Position numbers and translations under genes: made by a program
Origin: Hippopus hippopus
Taxonomy: Eukaryota; Mollusca; Bivalvia; Cardiida; Cardiidae
Length of the DNA stretch: 64,000 nt
Reading direction: 5' to 3'
NCBI GenBank assembly: GCA_946811185.2
Contig: OX328113.1
Span: 21,117,521 to 21,181,520 of the forward strand
The notes under the pieces: model-generated
What the model was told of the DNA's origin: nothing
Database searches by the model: none
What the model saw: the letters and a program-made list of their open reading frames with translations, nothing else
Shown here: piece after piece, positions 53,233 through 63,962 of the stretch
How positions within the stretch are numbered: the stretch's first letter is position 1
Layout: each line of letters opens with the position of its first letter

Positions 53233-53586
53233 ACTTAGATGGTAGAAAACATACTTGGAAAGGGAGGCGGGGGTAGTTACAACCATTTTCTCATTTTTTC
53301 ACAATGTTATCAAAAGCTATCTCCTCAAAGGTTGTTAAAATGATGTTTGGTAAAGGTTTAACCCTTTACCAAACAATCCCTGGTTTTTACGACCCTGAGA
53401 TAGAAGCCTTTTGAAAATATTGTGGGAAAAGGAGAAAATGCTGGTAACCAGCATTTTCTCCTTTTCTCACAATGTTTTCTACCCTGCTGGAAACAAATTT
53501 CAGTTTTTGAGTAACGTTTATTTTGTCGTCTGCAAGTGCTTTCAATTTGGACCAGTCTAAAATTTTGTCGTTTGGTAAAGAGTTAA
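53233..53586. mobile_element. Family P fragment (-) and intact copy (+)
   Basis: 53233-53361 keeps the half core GGGGTAGTTACAACC. 53358-53586 is the closest relative of the reference copy at 5035. Confidence 0.8.
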
Positions 53587-53743
53587 GACAAATGAGTGTA
53601 ATGGTTGATGCATCAAGAATAATTATGACATGACGGTAAGAGTTAGGTAATGTTGCTAATTAATTTTATGTCTTTTTTGTCTGTTTTCATATCATCAAAC
53701 TTTAAAAGCAAAAGAACAGAAATGAACATTTTTTCAGTCAGAG

Positions 53744-53990
53744 TTAACCCTTCAGACAACCCTATGTTTCAAAGACCTAGATGAGAGAGCTTTTGAAAAC
53801 ACTGTGGGACAAGAAGAAAATGTTGGTATTTTCTCCTTTTCCCACAATGTTTTCTACCCTATAACCCTTTACCACACCACCAAGTCTTAACGACCGTTAG
53901 AAAGAAAGCTTGTGAAAATATTGTTACCATACAATCCCAAATTTTAATGACACTAAGAAAGAAGGCTCTTGAAATACATTATAGAAATGT
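53744..53990 (+). mobile_element. Three successive partial P left halves
   Basis: The motif AATCC/AACC..AACGACC..GAAAG..TTTTGAAAA occurs three times, each cut at or just after the core, at about 53744, 53871 and 53924. Confidence 0.65.
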
Positions 53991-54055
53991 TTCATTAAGC
54001 TTAATTTGACATGACTTCACTTTTGTACGCTTCCATTTGGACCTGAACATGGAAA

Positions 54056-54056
<1 letters not shown>

Positions 54057-54095
<39 letters not shown>

Positions 54096-54098
54096 GTC
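54057..54098. repeat. (CTGT)n(CT)n microsatellite
   Basis: Seven CTGT units followed by eight CT units. Confidence 0.85.
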
Positions 54099-54521
54099 TT
54101 TGAAAAACACTGTGGGAACGAGTGACCATTATGTAGTAATGTACTTTTCCAACAATATTTTCCAAAGTTTCAACTCCAGGGGCATAAATTGTCGTTTTTC
54201 TCACATGTAGGTTAAAAAAGAGATCAGTAATTTTCACCCATAAAGCTACCACATTTCCCTACATGATAATCATCTACGCTACAAAAACTAGGTGTTAACC
54301 TGTAACCAAGACGACAGATTCATTAATATTCGTGGTAAATTGACCACCATTTTTGCTATAAAGAAAGGCTACCTGGTTGACCATAGGTCAGTTTCTAACC
54401 TCTCTTATATCAGGATAACAGGTAAGCTGACCATTTATTGTGATAAAACCCTTTCCCATTTGACAAAGCTGTAAACAGGCCAAAATTGAGGCATTTAGTC
54501 TTTTCCAAAATAATCCAATGT

Positions 54522-55097
54522 TTAACTATTTACCAAACAACAGAATTTCAGACTATTTCAACTTGAAAGCATTTGCAGGCAAAAAAATTAGTGTGACTTA
54601 AACACTGAAATTTGTTTTGGGAGGGGTAGAAAACATTGAGGAGAGAAAATGCTGGTTTCCAGGATTTTCTCCTTTTCCCTAAATATTTTCAAAAGCTGTC
54701 TTCCTCAGGGTCTTTAAAAGCCAGTTTCTTCAAGGGTTGTTAAAAGTCTGGATCCTTTGGTGAAGGGTTAAATGACCTCTAAGGAGTAAGGCTTTCGAAA
54801 ACATTGTAGGAAAAGGAAAAAGTGCTGGTAACCAGCATTTCCTCCTTTTTCCACAGCCATGTCTACCCTTTCAAGAACAAATCTCATGTTTGGAGCCATA
54901 TTTAATTTGTTGTCTGCAAATCCTTTAACTTTGTGGAAAAAGGAGAAAATGCCGGTAAACAGCATTTTCTACTTTTCACATAATGTTTTATACCCTTCCC
55001 GACTCAAATTTCAATTTTTGTCTCACACTTATTTTGTCGTCTGCAAATGCTCTCAATTTGGATAAGTCTAAAATTTTGTTGTCTGATAGAGATTTAA
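54522..55097. mobile_element. Family P copy (-) followed by a P dimer (+)
   Basis: 54522-54771 is minus with a duplicated short arm (GGGTCTTTAAAAGCC and GGGTTGTTAAAAGTC). 54768-55097 has two cores in a row (CTGGTAACCAGC; CCGGTAAACAGC) within one pair of TTAAs. Confidence 0.7.
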
Positions 55098-55107
55098 TGC
55101 TGGCTAC

Positions 55108-55334
55108 TTAACCCTTTACCACACAGCAAAATTTAAACTTGTCAATATTGAATAAACTTACAGATGAGAACTCAAAACTAACATTTTTCAAATGATAGTA
55201 TTTGTCCTTGAATAAGAAGAAAACATTGTGGGAAACAGAGAAAATGCTGGTTACAAGCATTTTCTCCTTTCTCCACAATGTACTCAGAAGTACTCTCTCT
55301 CAATAAAACTTAGAATTTTGTTGTTAAGAGTTAC
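55108..55334 (-). mobile_element. Family P copy
   Basis: TTAA at 55108-55111. Core CTGGTTACAAGC. Confidence 0.75.
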
Positions 55335-55439
55335 TAGTTGCGGCCACTAAGACATTTTTTACTGTGTTTTGGTCCTATTTCTTCAAACTTAAAACGTCTT
55401 TTTCACATACCGATTCAGCAATTTTCACCTTTGACCTGT

Positions 55440-55635
55440 CAAAAAAATTTTGACATGTCCACAGTGAAAGCACTTGTAGACAACTCATCAAAAGTTAGGG
55501 TTCACACCTTTTACGGGTAAAAAGCATTGTGGGATATGGAGGAAAATGCTGCTTAGCAACATTTTCTCTTTGTTCAACTGTGTTTTGAAAAGCTATCTTC
55601 CTCAGGGTTGTTAAAACACACCATTGTTTTGAGTT
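55440..55635 (-). mobile_element. Family P copy, diverged
   Basis: AAAATGCTGCTTAGCAACATT; the left end is lost. Confidence 0.65.
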
Positions 55636-55826
55636 ACATACAACATGCATTTTACACATGGGGAGCACTATTATATTTCTGCACTCTCTCCCCAAGCAGA
55701 AAAAAAATTTGGATATTCAAATTTCACATTCCAAAGATTTCCTGAAAGAAAAATATTGAAAATTATTTGTCACAAATACCTAGTGTTATATTAACCTTTT
55801 CACGATTGCAGTTGCCTTTGCCTTAG

Positions 55827-56030
55827 TTAACTCTTTACGAAAAGACAAAATCCAGTGGACCAGACCAGACTGAAAGCATTTGCAGACGACATAATAATTG
55901 TAGCTCCAAAAAAAGATTGCTGTCTTTGACAGAGCAGAAAACATTGTGGGAAAAGGAGAAAATGCTGGTTACCAGCATTTTCTCCTTATCCCACAATGTT
56001 TTGAAAAGCCGCCTTCTTCGGTTTACAGGG
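55827..56030 (-). mobile_element. Family P copy, right end lost
   Basis: Perfect hairpin except CTCCTTATCCC. The sequence departs at GGTTTACAGGGG. Confidence 0.75.
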
Positions 56031-56068
56031 GTCAGACATGTTGCTAATATTTGACTCTAAATATCATA

Positions 56069-56296
56069 TTAATCCTGCACCACACAATCCAGTGTTTTAA
56101 TGACTATAAAGAAGGTCTTTGAAAACATTGTTGGAAAAGAAAAAAAGAAATGCTGGTAACGATCATTTTCTCCTTTTCCTGATTTGTTTTCTACTCTTTC
56201 CAAGAGAAATTCCAATATGTGGGCTACATTTCACTTGTCGTCTGCAAATGCTCTCAACTTGAAGGTCTAAATCTGTGTCATATGGTAAAGGGTTAA
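56069..56296 (+). mobile_element. Family P copy
   Basis: TTAA at both ends. The hairpin is disturbed by AAGAAAAAAAGAAATGC. Confidence 0.75.
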
Positions 56297-56401
56297 AGAT
56301 TATAATAATATGCATTTTCAATCCTTCTCCTTGTGCAGAATAAACACAGTTCAATGCAAGATGCAATACTGAGTATTTGTTTGCCATAGAGGTGAAAATT
56401 T

Positions 56402-56980
56402 TTAACACTGTACCAAATGACAAACTTCTAGTCTTGTCTAAATTGAAAGCATTTTCAGAGGACAAATTAAATTTAGCTCAAGAATATTGTATCTCTCTTC
56501 GGGTAGAAAACAAATTAGGAAAAGGAGAAAGTGATGGTTACCAGCATTTTCTCCATTTATCAGAATGTTTTCAAAAGCTTTCTTCTTCAGGGTTGTACTT
56601 TGGATCGTTTGGCAAAGAGTTAACCAGCACTTTCTCATTATTCGACCATGTTTTCTACAATTCCATAGGAGAACTCATCTGTTGAGCTACATTTAATTTG
56701 TCATCTGCAAATGCTTTCAATTTAGTCTAGTCTAAAATTTTCTTGTTTGATAAAGAGTTAACTCTTCACATTTTAACTCTTTTACTGCCATTGTTGCCTT
56801 AGACAGCATTTACGGAAGGCATAGATCAAGATCAGACTGTACAAAATGTGCAGTCTGATCTTGGATCTACACCATCCACTAGCTTATTCTAACATCATGT
56901 TCAAATGCAACAATAAATATAATTATTTGGAAAGCTCGAGAAATGTTGAATCAATTTTTTCGGCAGCAAAAGGGTTCAAC
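56402..56980. mobile_element. String P(-), P(+ fragment), Q(-)
   Basis: P 56402-56623, P right half 56620-56761 and Q 56773-56980 follow each other. The first two share one TTAA, and the third is 12 bp away. Confidence 0.75.
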
Positions 56981-57282
56981 AGAATTACATTTAAAATTTT
57001 TCTTTGATCTGCCGCACACTGCTTCTTTTACTTTGCAGACAACTTGTGGGGTAATAGGATAAACTGTTTGTAACAAGAAACTTGTTCTTTTGCCATGATG
57101 TGTCCCATGTATAAAACTTCCATTCATGTTGCATGTTGAATATCTGAATTTGTTGGCTGCAAATTTGTTTGCGCTGTTTTTGAATACATAAAATTGAAAG
57201 AAAAAAATATTTGAGCCATGCTCTCTGAAAAAGGGGTTGATTATTATACTGATCTGATTGGATAATATGCCCCGAACATATA

Positions 57283-58610
57283 CGTGGGGTGATCAGAAAG
57301 ATCGTGGACCACCTTGTTATTTTGAAAACTACTACACTTAGGATTACACAAATTTGCATAGATGAGCATTAATTATGTGGTAACTGACTCGCGCTTTCAA
57401 ATGTTGTCATATTAAAGTAGGTAAAGTATGACGTCATTTTAATGACGTCATATACTGCATTAGTGGTCCAAAATATCGGACGACGTTTTATTTGAGCCGA
57501 GAGTAATCATAAAGTTTTGCGTCAAACTTGGAAAGTATTTATCGGAAATCAAAACCGATTTAGAAACAGTTTAAGGGGACTCTGCACTCAAGGAATCTGA
57601 TATTCGTACATGGATCGGACTGGTTTAGACAAGGGTGCAATACTGTTAAAGATGACCCTAAATCTGGCCGTCCATCAACATCAGTCACAGACAAAATTAT
57701 AAAGGATGTAGAGCAGCATGTAAAACAAGATCGCCGAGATGCTGTCAGGAAAATAGCTGACACATTTGACATTTCATATATAAGTGCTCAGGAGATTTTG
57801 ACTGACTGCCTTGGAATGTCGCGTGTTTGCACAATGTGGGTACCTCGGCAACTGACGCCCGAGAAAATGGGGGTTAGGGTCGAAATCTGTTAAGAAATTT
57901 CAGAATGCATTAGGGTAGAGGGGTCAAACTTTACTGATCGTATTGTAACATGCGATGAAACATAGGTACACTTTACCAACACTGAATCTAAACAACAAAG
58001 CAGCATAATGAAACATCCAACATCGCCTTCCGCTAGTAGAGCCAACCTTTCTAAGTCACTTGGTAAAGTTATCTACATCAAGTATTTCTATTCTCCTGTT
58101 TTTCTTCTAAATCATGTTGTATCTTTACATACTACAATCAATTCTGAGTTTTATGCCCACATTATTCAAATAAATTTCACGAACACCATACGAAATACAC
58201 AGCCAGAAGTCCTGCGGAGTGACGTCAATTTACACCAAAATAACACCCTAGCTCACAGAGCCACACTTGGACTGGAAACTTTGCAAAAACTGAACAAAGA
58301 AACACTTGCCAACGCTCCTTATAATTTAGTGCTGACTCCATGTGACCTCCGACTAGTTCCTGTTTTGAAAGATTTTCTATGTGGCATACACTACGAGAGC
58401 AGAGAGGAGCTAACCCTCGCTACGACCGGGTCCTTGATAGTAACGTCATGTGACGCGCTCCCACATGTGCTTCGAGCGTCGAAATCAAGAATGAATACAT
58501 GCATAGAACTCAAAGGAGGTTACTTTAAAAAATAGTGAACACTCCAAGTTATTTTTTGTAACAATATTCAGATACTGGCACTGGTCCACATTCTTTCTGA
58601 TCACCCCTCG
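57283..58610 (+). mobile_element. mariner-like element, 1.33 kb, inactive
   Basis: The element lies between TA (57281-57282) and TA (58611-58612), the mariner target. Imperfect terminal inverted repeats are CGTGGGGTGATCAGAAAGAT at left and, in complement, CGAGGGGTGATCAGAAAGAA at right, both continuing to GTGGACCA. The size is typical for the family. The enclosed transposase is broken (separate entry). Confidence 0.9.
57494..58535 (+). pseudogene. mariner transposase pseudogene
   Basis: The N-terminal helix-turn-helix part (RVIIKFCVKLGKYLSEIKTD) is read in one frame to about 57620 and contains a TAA at 57572. The rest is in another frame: DDPKSGRPSTS, ISYISAQEILTDCLGMSRVC, MWVPRQLTPEKM, a TAA at 57891, TCDET then TAG at 57963 where Trp is usual, VHFTN, HQNN, LTPCDL and CIELKGGYFKK near the end (TAG at 58533). 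The DD34D triad shows Asp in TCDET, Asn instead of Asp in HQNN, and Asp in TPCDL. So it has one frameshift, three internal stops and a lost catalytic residue. Confidence 0.9.
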
Positions 58611-58884
58611 TATATCATGTACACTGGCAAAACCAGTGTAAAAGCAGCTTCCCTTTCGGGAGCCCCGTATACATGACTACACTTTCAACACAACATCCAA
58701 AATGGCGGCGTCGATCAAGATTAACATCAAGATTATGCACCAAACCATCAGTTTTCATTGAATCCGGGCACTCGGAAGGGAAATTCTATTGCCTCAGCGT
58801 ACTCAATTTTTAAGACCATAAAACAGGGAAACTTTGCTTAACACACGTTGGAATGGTAAAACTTGGCAGTATAATAAATTCGTA
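58611..58884. other. Unrecognised segment between mariner and foldback
   Basis: Contains ACACTGGCAAAACCAGTGT (small palindrome) and CCAAAATGGCGGCGTCG. No gene identified. Confidence 0.35.
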
Positions 58885-59022
58885 GTACGGTCAGGTGGCA
58901 GGGGACTTGGAAACTTGTTCACGGCTGTGGTGAATCATGTCGCCACCTCGCCTTTGGCTCGGGGCGACATGGTTCACCACAGCCGTGAACAAGTTTTCAA
59001 GTCCCCTGCCACCTGACCGTAC
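58885..59022. mobile_element. Foldback element, 138 bp, about 59-bp arms
   Basis: Arms GTACGGTCAGGTGGCAGGGG.. and ..CCCCTGCCACCTGACCGTAC differ at about two positions. The loop of about 20 bases is ACCTCGCCTTTGGCTCGG. GC-rich relative to the intron. No second copy in the window. Confidence 0.8.
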
Positions 59023-59352
59023 AACTAATAATGTATCTCTGTGATGCATGTTTTATCATCCAAAAAGATTTCAAAGGTCATTTCTGTGGCAGATGTATCA
59101 AAATACCATTTTTTCTATGTGCAGCTAAAAATTAACATAGCTAGTCTACTTAGCATACTAAAGGAGTGTAATATTTCACCATATCTGCATTTCAAACCCA
59201 TTTATTACAGTTAAACTTGCAATCAGGGGCCACCTGCTTAAAACTGTCATGTGTCACATGTCTAAAATCTTGTCAAGTATGCGAAAAGGCTAAAAGAAGT
59301 AAAAGCTCCTTATTCCAAGATATTTTCAAAATATGTTTACTGCATTGATTGC
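59023..59352. other. Unrecognised intron sequence
   Basis: A short M-like segment (AATGTATCTCTGTGATGCAT) starts at about 59028. Nothing else. Confidence 0.35.
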
Positions 59353-59660
59353 ATATAAAGGTGTTTAATGGCGTTTTCAACATTATTTAAGCTATATCGC
59401 AGTGGCCAGTGCACCTATCCATGCTTTCCTGGAGTTTCTTTTACCAGTGCATGTACTTCCCACAATATTCTTCTCAAACCACTGGCTGTTTTCCTATATA
59501 ACCATCGTAAAAACAATGATCAGTGGTGAGAGAGGATAATGAATCCTGTTGTAATGCTTATCATCAATCTTCAGAAAGAAATTCACAAGCTGGGGATTCA
59601 AACCAGCGAATACTGGTTCTCAAGTCCTGTATGCTACCGACTGTGCTACCCAGGCTTGGC
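59353..59660 (-). mobile_element. S1 SINE, full length
   Basis: Left tail GTGTTTAATGGCGTTTTCAA, minus-strand head GCCAAGCCTGGGTAGCACAG. Confidence 0.8.
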
Positions 59661-59835
59661 TTGTCTTCTGCAGGAATTTTAAAAGCCATGTTTTTTTGTG
59701 TGTTAATGGTTTAAATGATTTAGTTTTTTTACGTAACCAAGCAACACTCCACTAGCATGTGAAATAGCAAAACACAAACCACAAAATTTCCCTGAAAATT
59801 TCTTATATTTTTTATGAAATACTTTAGGCCAACTA

Positions 59836-60028
59836 CCCTGAGAAAGAGGCCTTTTGAAAACATTGTGGGAAAAGGAGAAAATGCTGGTAACCAGCATTTT
59901 CTCCTTTTCCCACAATGTTTTCTATCCTTCCCAAACAAATTTCAATCTTTCAGTTGCATTTATTTTGCCGTCTGCAACTGCTTTCAATTTGGATTAGTGG
60001 TAAACTTTGTCGTCTGCTAAAGGGCTAA
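59836..60028 (+). mobile_element. Family P copy, left end lost
   Basis: Perfect hairpin with GGTAACC. Right end GCTAAAGGGCTAAA. Confidence 0.8.
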
Positions 60029-60072
60029 ACAAAACAGCAGGAGAGACCCACATCAAAGAAATGCAATTTCAA

Positions 60073-60282
60073 TTAATCCTTTCCTAAACAACATATTTCA
60101 GACTCTTCCAAATTGAAAGCATCTGCAGACGACAAATTTGAAAGCGTTACAAATCAACTTTTAAGTGTTTTGACAGGGTAGAAAATGCTGGATACCAGTA
60201 TTTTTCTCCTTCCTCCACAATGTTTTCATAGGGCCTCTTCCTCAGGGCAGAGAAAACGTGAGTTTGTTTGGTAAAGGTTTAA
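60073..60282 (-). mobile_element. Family P copy, half hairpin deleted
   Basis: GGGTAGAAAATGCTGGATACC lacks the GTGGGAAAAGGAG arm. TTAA at both ends. Confidence 0.75.
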
Positions 60283-60760
60283 CCCCCTGAGTGGTATAAT
60301 AAACCCAACAGATATTTAGTCTGGAAATGAGAAATAAGACTTAACTCTTTACCAAACAACAAAATTTTAGACTTGTCCAAATTGAAAGCATTTGCAGACG
60401 ACAAATTAAGTCTGGCTCAAATCATGAAATTGTCTTTGAAAGGGTAGAAAATATTGTGGTATTATAGGTTTTCTAAAGGCTTTTTCCTCAGGGTCGTTAG
60501 AACTTGAGATTGTGTGGTAAAGTGTTAAATAACTGCAATATCAAAGTTGCTTTTGTCAGTTGACTGTCTCAGCATTGAGCAGACAATGTAGATCAAAGAT
60601 CAGGCTGCACATTCTGTGCAATCTGATTTTGATCTACATTGTTCACAAAGGCAACTACAGTAATTGTTGCAAGAGGCACTTTCTGTGCAATCTAATCTTG
60701 ATCTACACTGGTCACAAAGACAACTACAGTAACTGTTGCAAAAGGCACTTGAAGGATTAA
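60279..60760 (+). mobile_element. Family Q element split by P, with duplicated hairpin half
   Basis: Starts TTAACCCCCTGAGTGG and is interrupted at AATAAGAC by P (60341-60528). After the main hairpin, the segment GTGCAATCT.ATTTGATCTACA..GGCAACTACAGTAA is repeated once (about 70 bp). Ends TTAA 60757-60760. Confidence 0.75.
60341..60528 (-). mobile_element. Family P copy without its hairpin, in TTAA of Q
   Basis: 188 bp. Both arms are near-consensus but AAAATATTGTGG is followed by TATTATAGGTTTTC, so the palindrome is gone. TTAA at 60341-60344 and 60525-60528. Confidence 0.85.
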
Positions 60761-60990
60761 GTATTTACAAAACATTTTAAATTCTCCATAATTTGAGGAT
60801 ACCGAACATGAAAGATTTTGAAAGCATTGTGGGAATAGGCAAAACTGCTGAAGATCAGTATTTTCTCCTTTTTTCATGAAGTTTTACATCCTTTCAGAGA
60901 CAAAATACATGTAGTATCATTTGAACCAAGATTAATTTGTTGTCTGCAAATGCTTTCAATATAGAGGAGGTAAAAATTTGTTATGTGCAG
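60757..60990 (+). mobile_element. Family P copy, diverged
   Basis: Core AAAACTGCTGAAGATCAGTATT. It starts in the TTAA that ends Q. Confidence 0.65.
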
Positions 60991-61032
60991 TTTCTCATGC
61001 TTGGCTACAGTCAGACACTGTAGCATAAATTG

Positions 61033-61261
61033 TTAACTTTTTATCAAACGATCCAGAATTATAAGACCCCTGGAAAAAAAGCCTTCTGAAAACATTGAGG
61101 GAAAAGGAGAAAATGCTGGTAACCAGCATTTTCTCCTTTTCCCACAATGTTTTTACCCTTCCAAAAAAAGGTTTCAATCTTTGTGTCACAATTAATTTGT
61201 CATCTGCAAGAGCTTTCAATTTGGAACAGTCTAAAATTTTGTCAATTAGGAAAGAGCTGAA
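61033..61261 (+). mobile_element. Family P copy
   Basis: Perfect GGTAACC hairpin. Right end GAAAGAGCTGAA. Confidence 0.8.
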
Positions 61262-61351
61262 GGGGCTAATCAGATTCTTATTATCTCAAAAACTTCAAAA
61301 ATGATTCATAACTGAATTACCTTATTTATGTAACGCAATAACTGGTAAATC

Positions 61352-61567
61352 ATGGTGTCCGTGGTTGTGAGATACAGCGTCAGCCTCGTAGCCATAAGGT
61401 CCCGAGTTTGATAACCCAGAGCCAGTGTTAACTTCAGGACTATTTAATGGCCCACACATTCGGCACGAGTACTGGTGTAGTTCCCAGGTAGCAGAATTGA
61501 GAAAGATTACCGTAGTGTAAGTTGCAAGAACTTGTTTCTCAACTGATGTAAAATAAATTTTGTTAAA
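61352..61567 (+). mobile_element. S3 SINE copy 2
   Basis: GTGAGATACAGCGTCAGCCT, CGTAGCCATAAGGTCCCGAG; the body has an extra GGCACGAGTACTGGTGTAGT; tail TGTAAAATAAATTTTG. The 80 bp before it resemble 15610-15700 before the 145-bp HINE, an additional low-copy repeat. Confidence 0.7.
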
Positions 61568-61568
61568 A

Positions 61569-61679
61569 CTACCCTGTCAAAGAAAAAGCCCATCATTTGA
61601 GCTACACTTAATTTGTCATCTACAAATATTTTCAATTTGGATGTCAGTCTGAAATTTCGTCATCTTGTAAAATGGTTAA
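61569..61679 (+). mobile_element. Family P right-arm fragment
   Basis: CTACCCTGTCAAAGAAAAAG to GGTTAA, directly after the S3 tail. Confidence 0.6.
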
Positions 61680-61877
61680 CTAGTCATATAGGTCACAGCC
61701 AACTGGGTTGATACATGAATTTCTTTGCTAAATACTGTCCCACCAATCTGGCTTTTCAGGGCCTTCAGTCCTTTGATCTTTAAAGGCCTAAAAATTCATG
61801 AAGAAGATTTAGGGACTAGATACAAGACCTTATCTATTAGTTTTAAATTTATAGCTTTTGTTTAACTGACTCTTCGC

Positions 61878-62546
61878 TGTAACTCTTTACCACATAATCC
61901 TTAACAACCATGAAGAAGAAAGCTTTTGAAAACATTGTGGGAAAAGGAGAAAATGCTGGTAACCAGCATTTTCTCCCTTTCCCACTATGTTTTCTACCCC
62001 TCCCAGTACCAATTTCAGTTTTTGAGTCGAATTAATTTTGTTCTCTGCAAATGCTTTCAATTTCGACAAAACTAAAATTATGTCATCTGGCAAAGACTTT
62101 TTAACCTTTTACCACACAATCCTGATTTTTAACCACCCTGAGAGAGAAGACTTTGGAAAATATTATGGGAAAAGGAGAAAATGCTGGTAACCAGCATTTT
62201 CTCCTATTCCCACAATGTTTTCTACCCTTCCCAAAATAAATTTCTATTTTTCAGCCACTTTTATTTTGTCGTCTGCTAATGCTTTCAATTTCGACAAGTC
62301 TAAAATTTTGCCATCTGGCAGACTAAAACAGAATTTTGAACAACTCCAAACTGAAAAACTTTGCAGATAAGAAATTAAATGTGGCTGGAATTATGAGATT
62401 TGTCTTTGAAAGGGTAAAAAAAACCCAAAATCAAGAAAAGGAGAAAATGCTGGTTACCACTAGTTTCTCCTTTTTTCACAATTTTTCCTGAACCTAAATC
62501 TTCTTTCCTGTCGTAAAAATCAGAATTGCTTTGAAAAGGGCTTAAA
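61878..62546. mobile_element. Three adjacent family P copies (+, +, -)
   Basis: 61878-62098 and 62101-62325 are plus with GGTAACC; 62325-62546 is minus with core CTGGTTACCACTAG. Spacing between copies is a few bases or none. Confidence 0.8.
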
Positions 62547-62547
62547 T

Positions 62548-62858
62548 AGATTGATTGATTGATTGTATGGTGTTTAATGCCGTTTTCAACATTATTTTGG
62601 TTACATCACAGTGGCCAGTGCACCTATCCATGCTTTCCTAGGGTTTTTTTACAAGTACTCAGCACAATATTCTTTCAAAGCCACTGGCTGTCTTTCCACA
62701 TAACCATTGACAAAACAAATATCAGCGGTAAGAGAGGAATGAATCCTGTCGCAGGAACTATCATCAATCCTCGGAAAAAGGTTGGCAGATCCAGGGATCG
62801 TACCAGCTACCCTGTTCTTGAGCCCGGTATGCTACCGACTTTGCTACTGGGGACCAGT
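62548..62858 (-). mobile_element. S1 SINE, full length
   Basis: (ATTG)n tail at left. Minus-strand head GGTCCCCAGTAGCAAAGTCG. Confidence 0.8.
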
Positions 62859-62963
62859 GTAAAGGGCCTAGGAGAAACAATAGAAAAGGTAATTTCAGAA
62901 AACAAAACAAGACCAGGGTGCATACAGGTGGCTGTCATTGTCAATCTATTTGTGTCTGGCTGC

Positions 62964-63593
62964 TTAACTCTGTACTAAACGACAACATTCTAGACTGGAC
63001 AAAACTGAAACCATGTGCAGACAACAAAATAATTGCAACTCAAATGATGACTTTTTCCTTTGATAGGGTAGAAAAACTTGTGGACAAGGAGATAATCTGG
63101 TTACCAGCATTTTCTCCTTGTCCCATGTTTTGAAAAGCCCTCTTTCTTCAGGGTCATTAAAACTCAGAATTGTGTTGTAAAGAGTTAACTCTTTACCAGG
63201 TGACAAAACTGTAGACATGTCCAAATTCAATGAATGAAATTTGCTCAAATGAAATGGTTTGTCTTTGAAAGGGTAGAAAAAATATGGGAAAAGAAGAAAA
63301 TGCTGGTTACCAGCATTTCCTCCTTTTCCCAGAATGATTTGAAAGCCTTTTACTTCAAGGTCATTGAAGCACAGGATTGTTTGATAAATGCTTTACTTAA
63401 CAATCTAACAACCCTGTGTGAGAAAGTATACGAAAACATCGAGGGAGAAGGAGAAAATGCTGGCAACCAGCATTTTCTCTTTTCCCCACAGTGTTTTCTT
63501 TTTCAATAAGAAATTTCATCAGATGAGTTGCATCCAAAATGTTGTCTGCAAATTTTTTGTATTCAGTCAAATTTTTGCTGTCTGGTAAAGGAT
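62964..63593. mobile_element. Three adjacent family P copies (-, -, +)
   Basis: 62964-63188, 63185-63395 and 63392-63593. The first pair share TTAA 63185-63188. The third core is CTGGCAACCAGC. Confidence 0.8.
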
Positions 63594-63736
63594 GTACAGA
63601 TTGATAGATCCATATGGACCTAATGAGCCATAACGACTTAGCTGTCTACTATATTTCAACAATATAGGACCTTATTTCTCTTAGGTCAACTCATGCCCTC
63701 ATTAGCAATATAATAAAAGCTTTGGTTTGGTGTTTT

Positions 63737-63962
63737 ATCATTTACCAAACAATCCGGAGTGTTAAATGGCCTTGAGAAACCTTTTAAAGTATTGTGGAAA
63801 ATGGAAAAAATTCTGTTTACCAACATTTTCCCCTTTTTCCACAATAATTTTCAACCATTTCCGAGACAATTCTCATTCTAATTGAGCCTAATTCAATTTG
63901 TTGCGTGCTAATACTTTGAACTTGGAAAAGTTTAAAATTTTGTCGACTGGTAAAGAGTCAAC
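63737..63962 (+). mobile_element. Family P copy, diverged
   Basis: Core AAATTCTGTTTACCAACATTT. Right end GGTAAAGAGTCAAC. Confidence 0.65.

Noticed and set aside
56991..57359. 122-residue minus-strand ORF
   Set aside because: It runs from decayed repeat sequence into the mariner terminal repeat, with no recognisable domain.
58008..58535. 175-residue ORF as an independent gene
   Set aside because: It is the C-terminal half of the broken mariner transposase, in frame with the upstream part across stop codons.
58680..58740. Promoter/first exon suggested by CCAAAATGGCGGCGTCG
   Set aside because: A short GC-rich segment only. No open frame of length follows and no TATA or CpG-rich context is evident.
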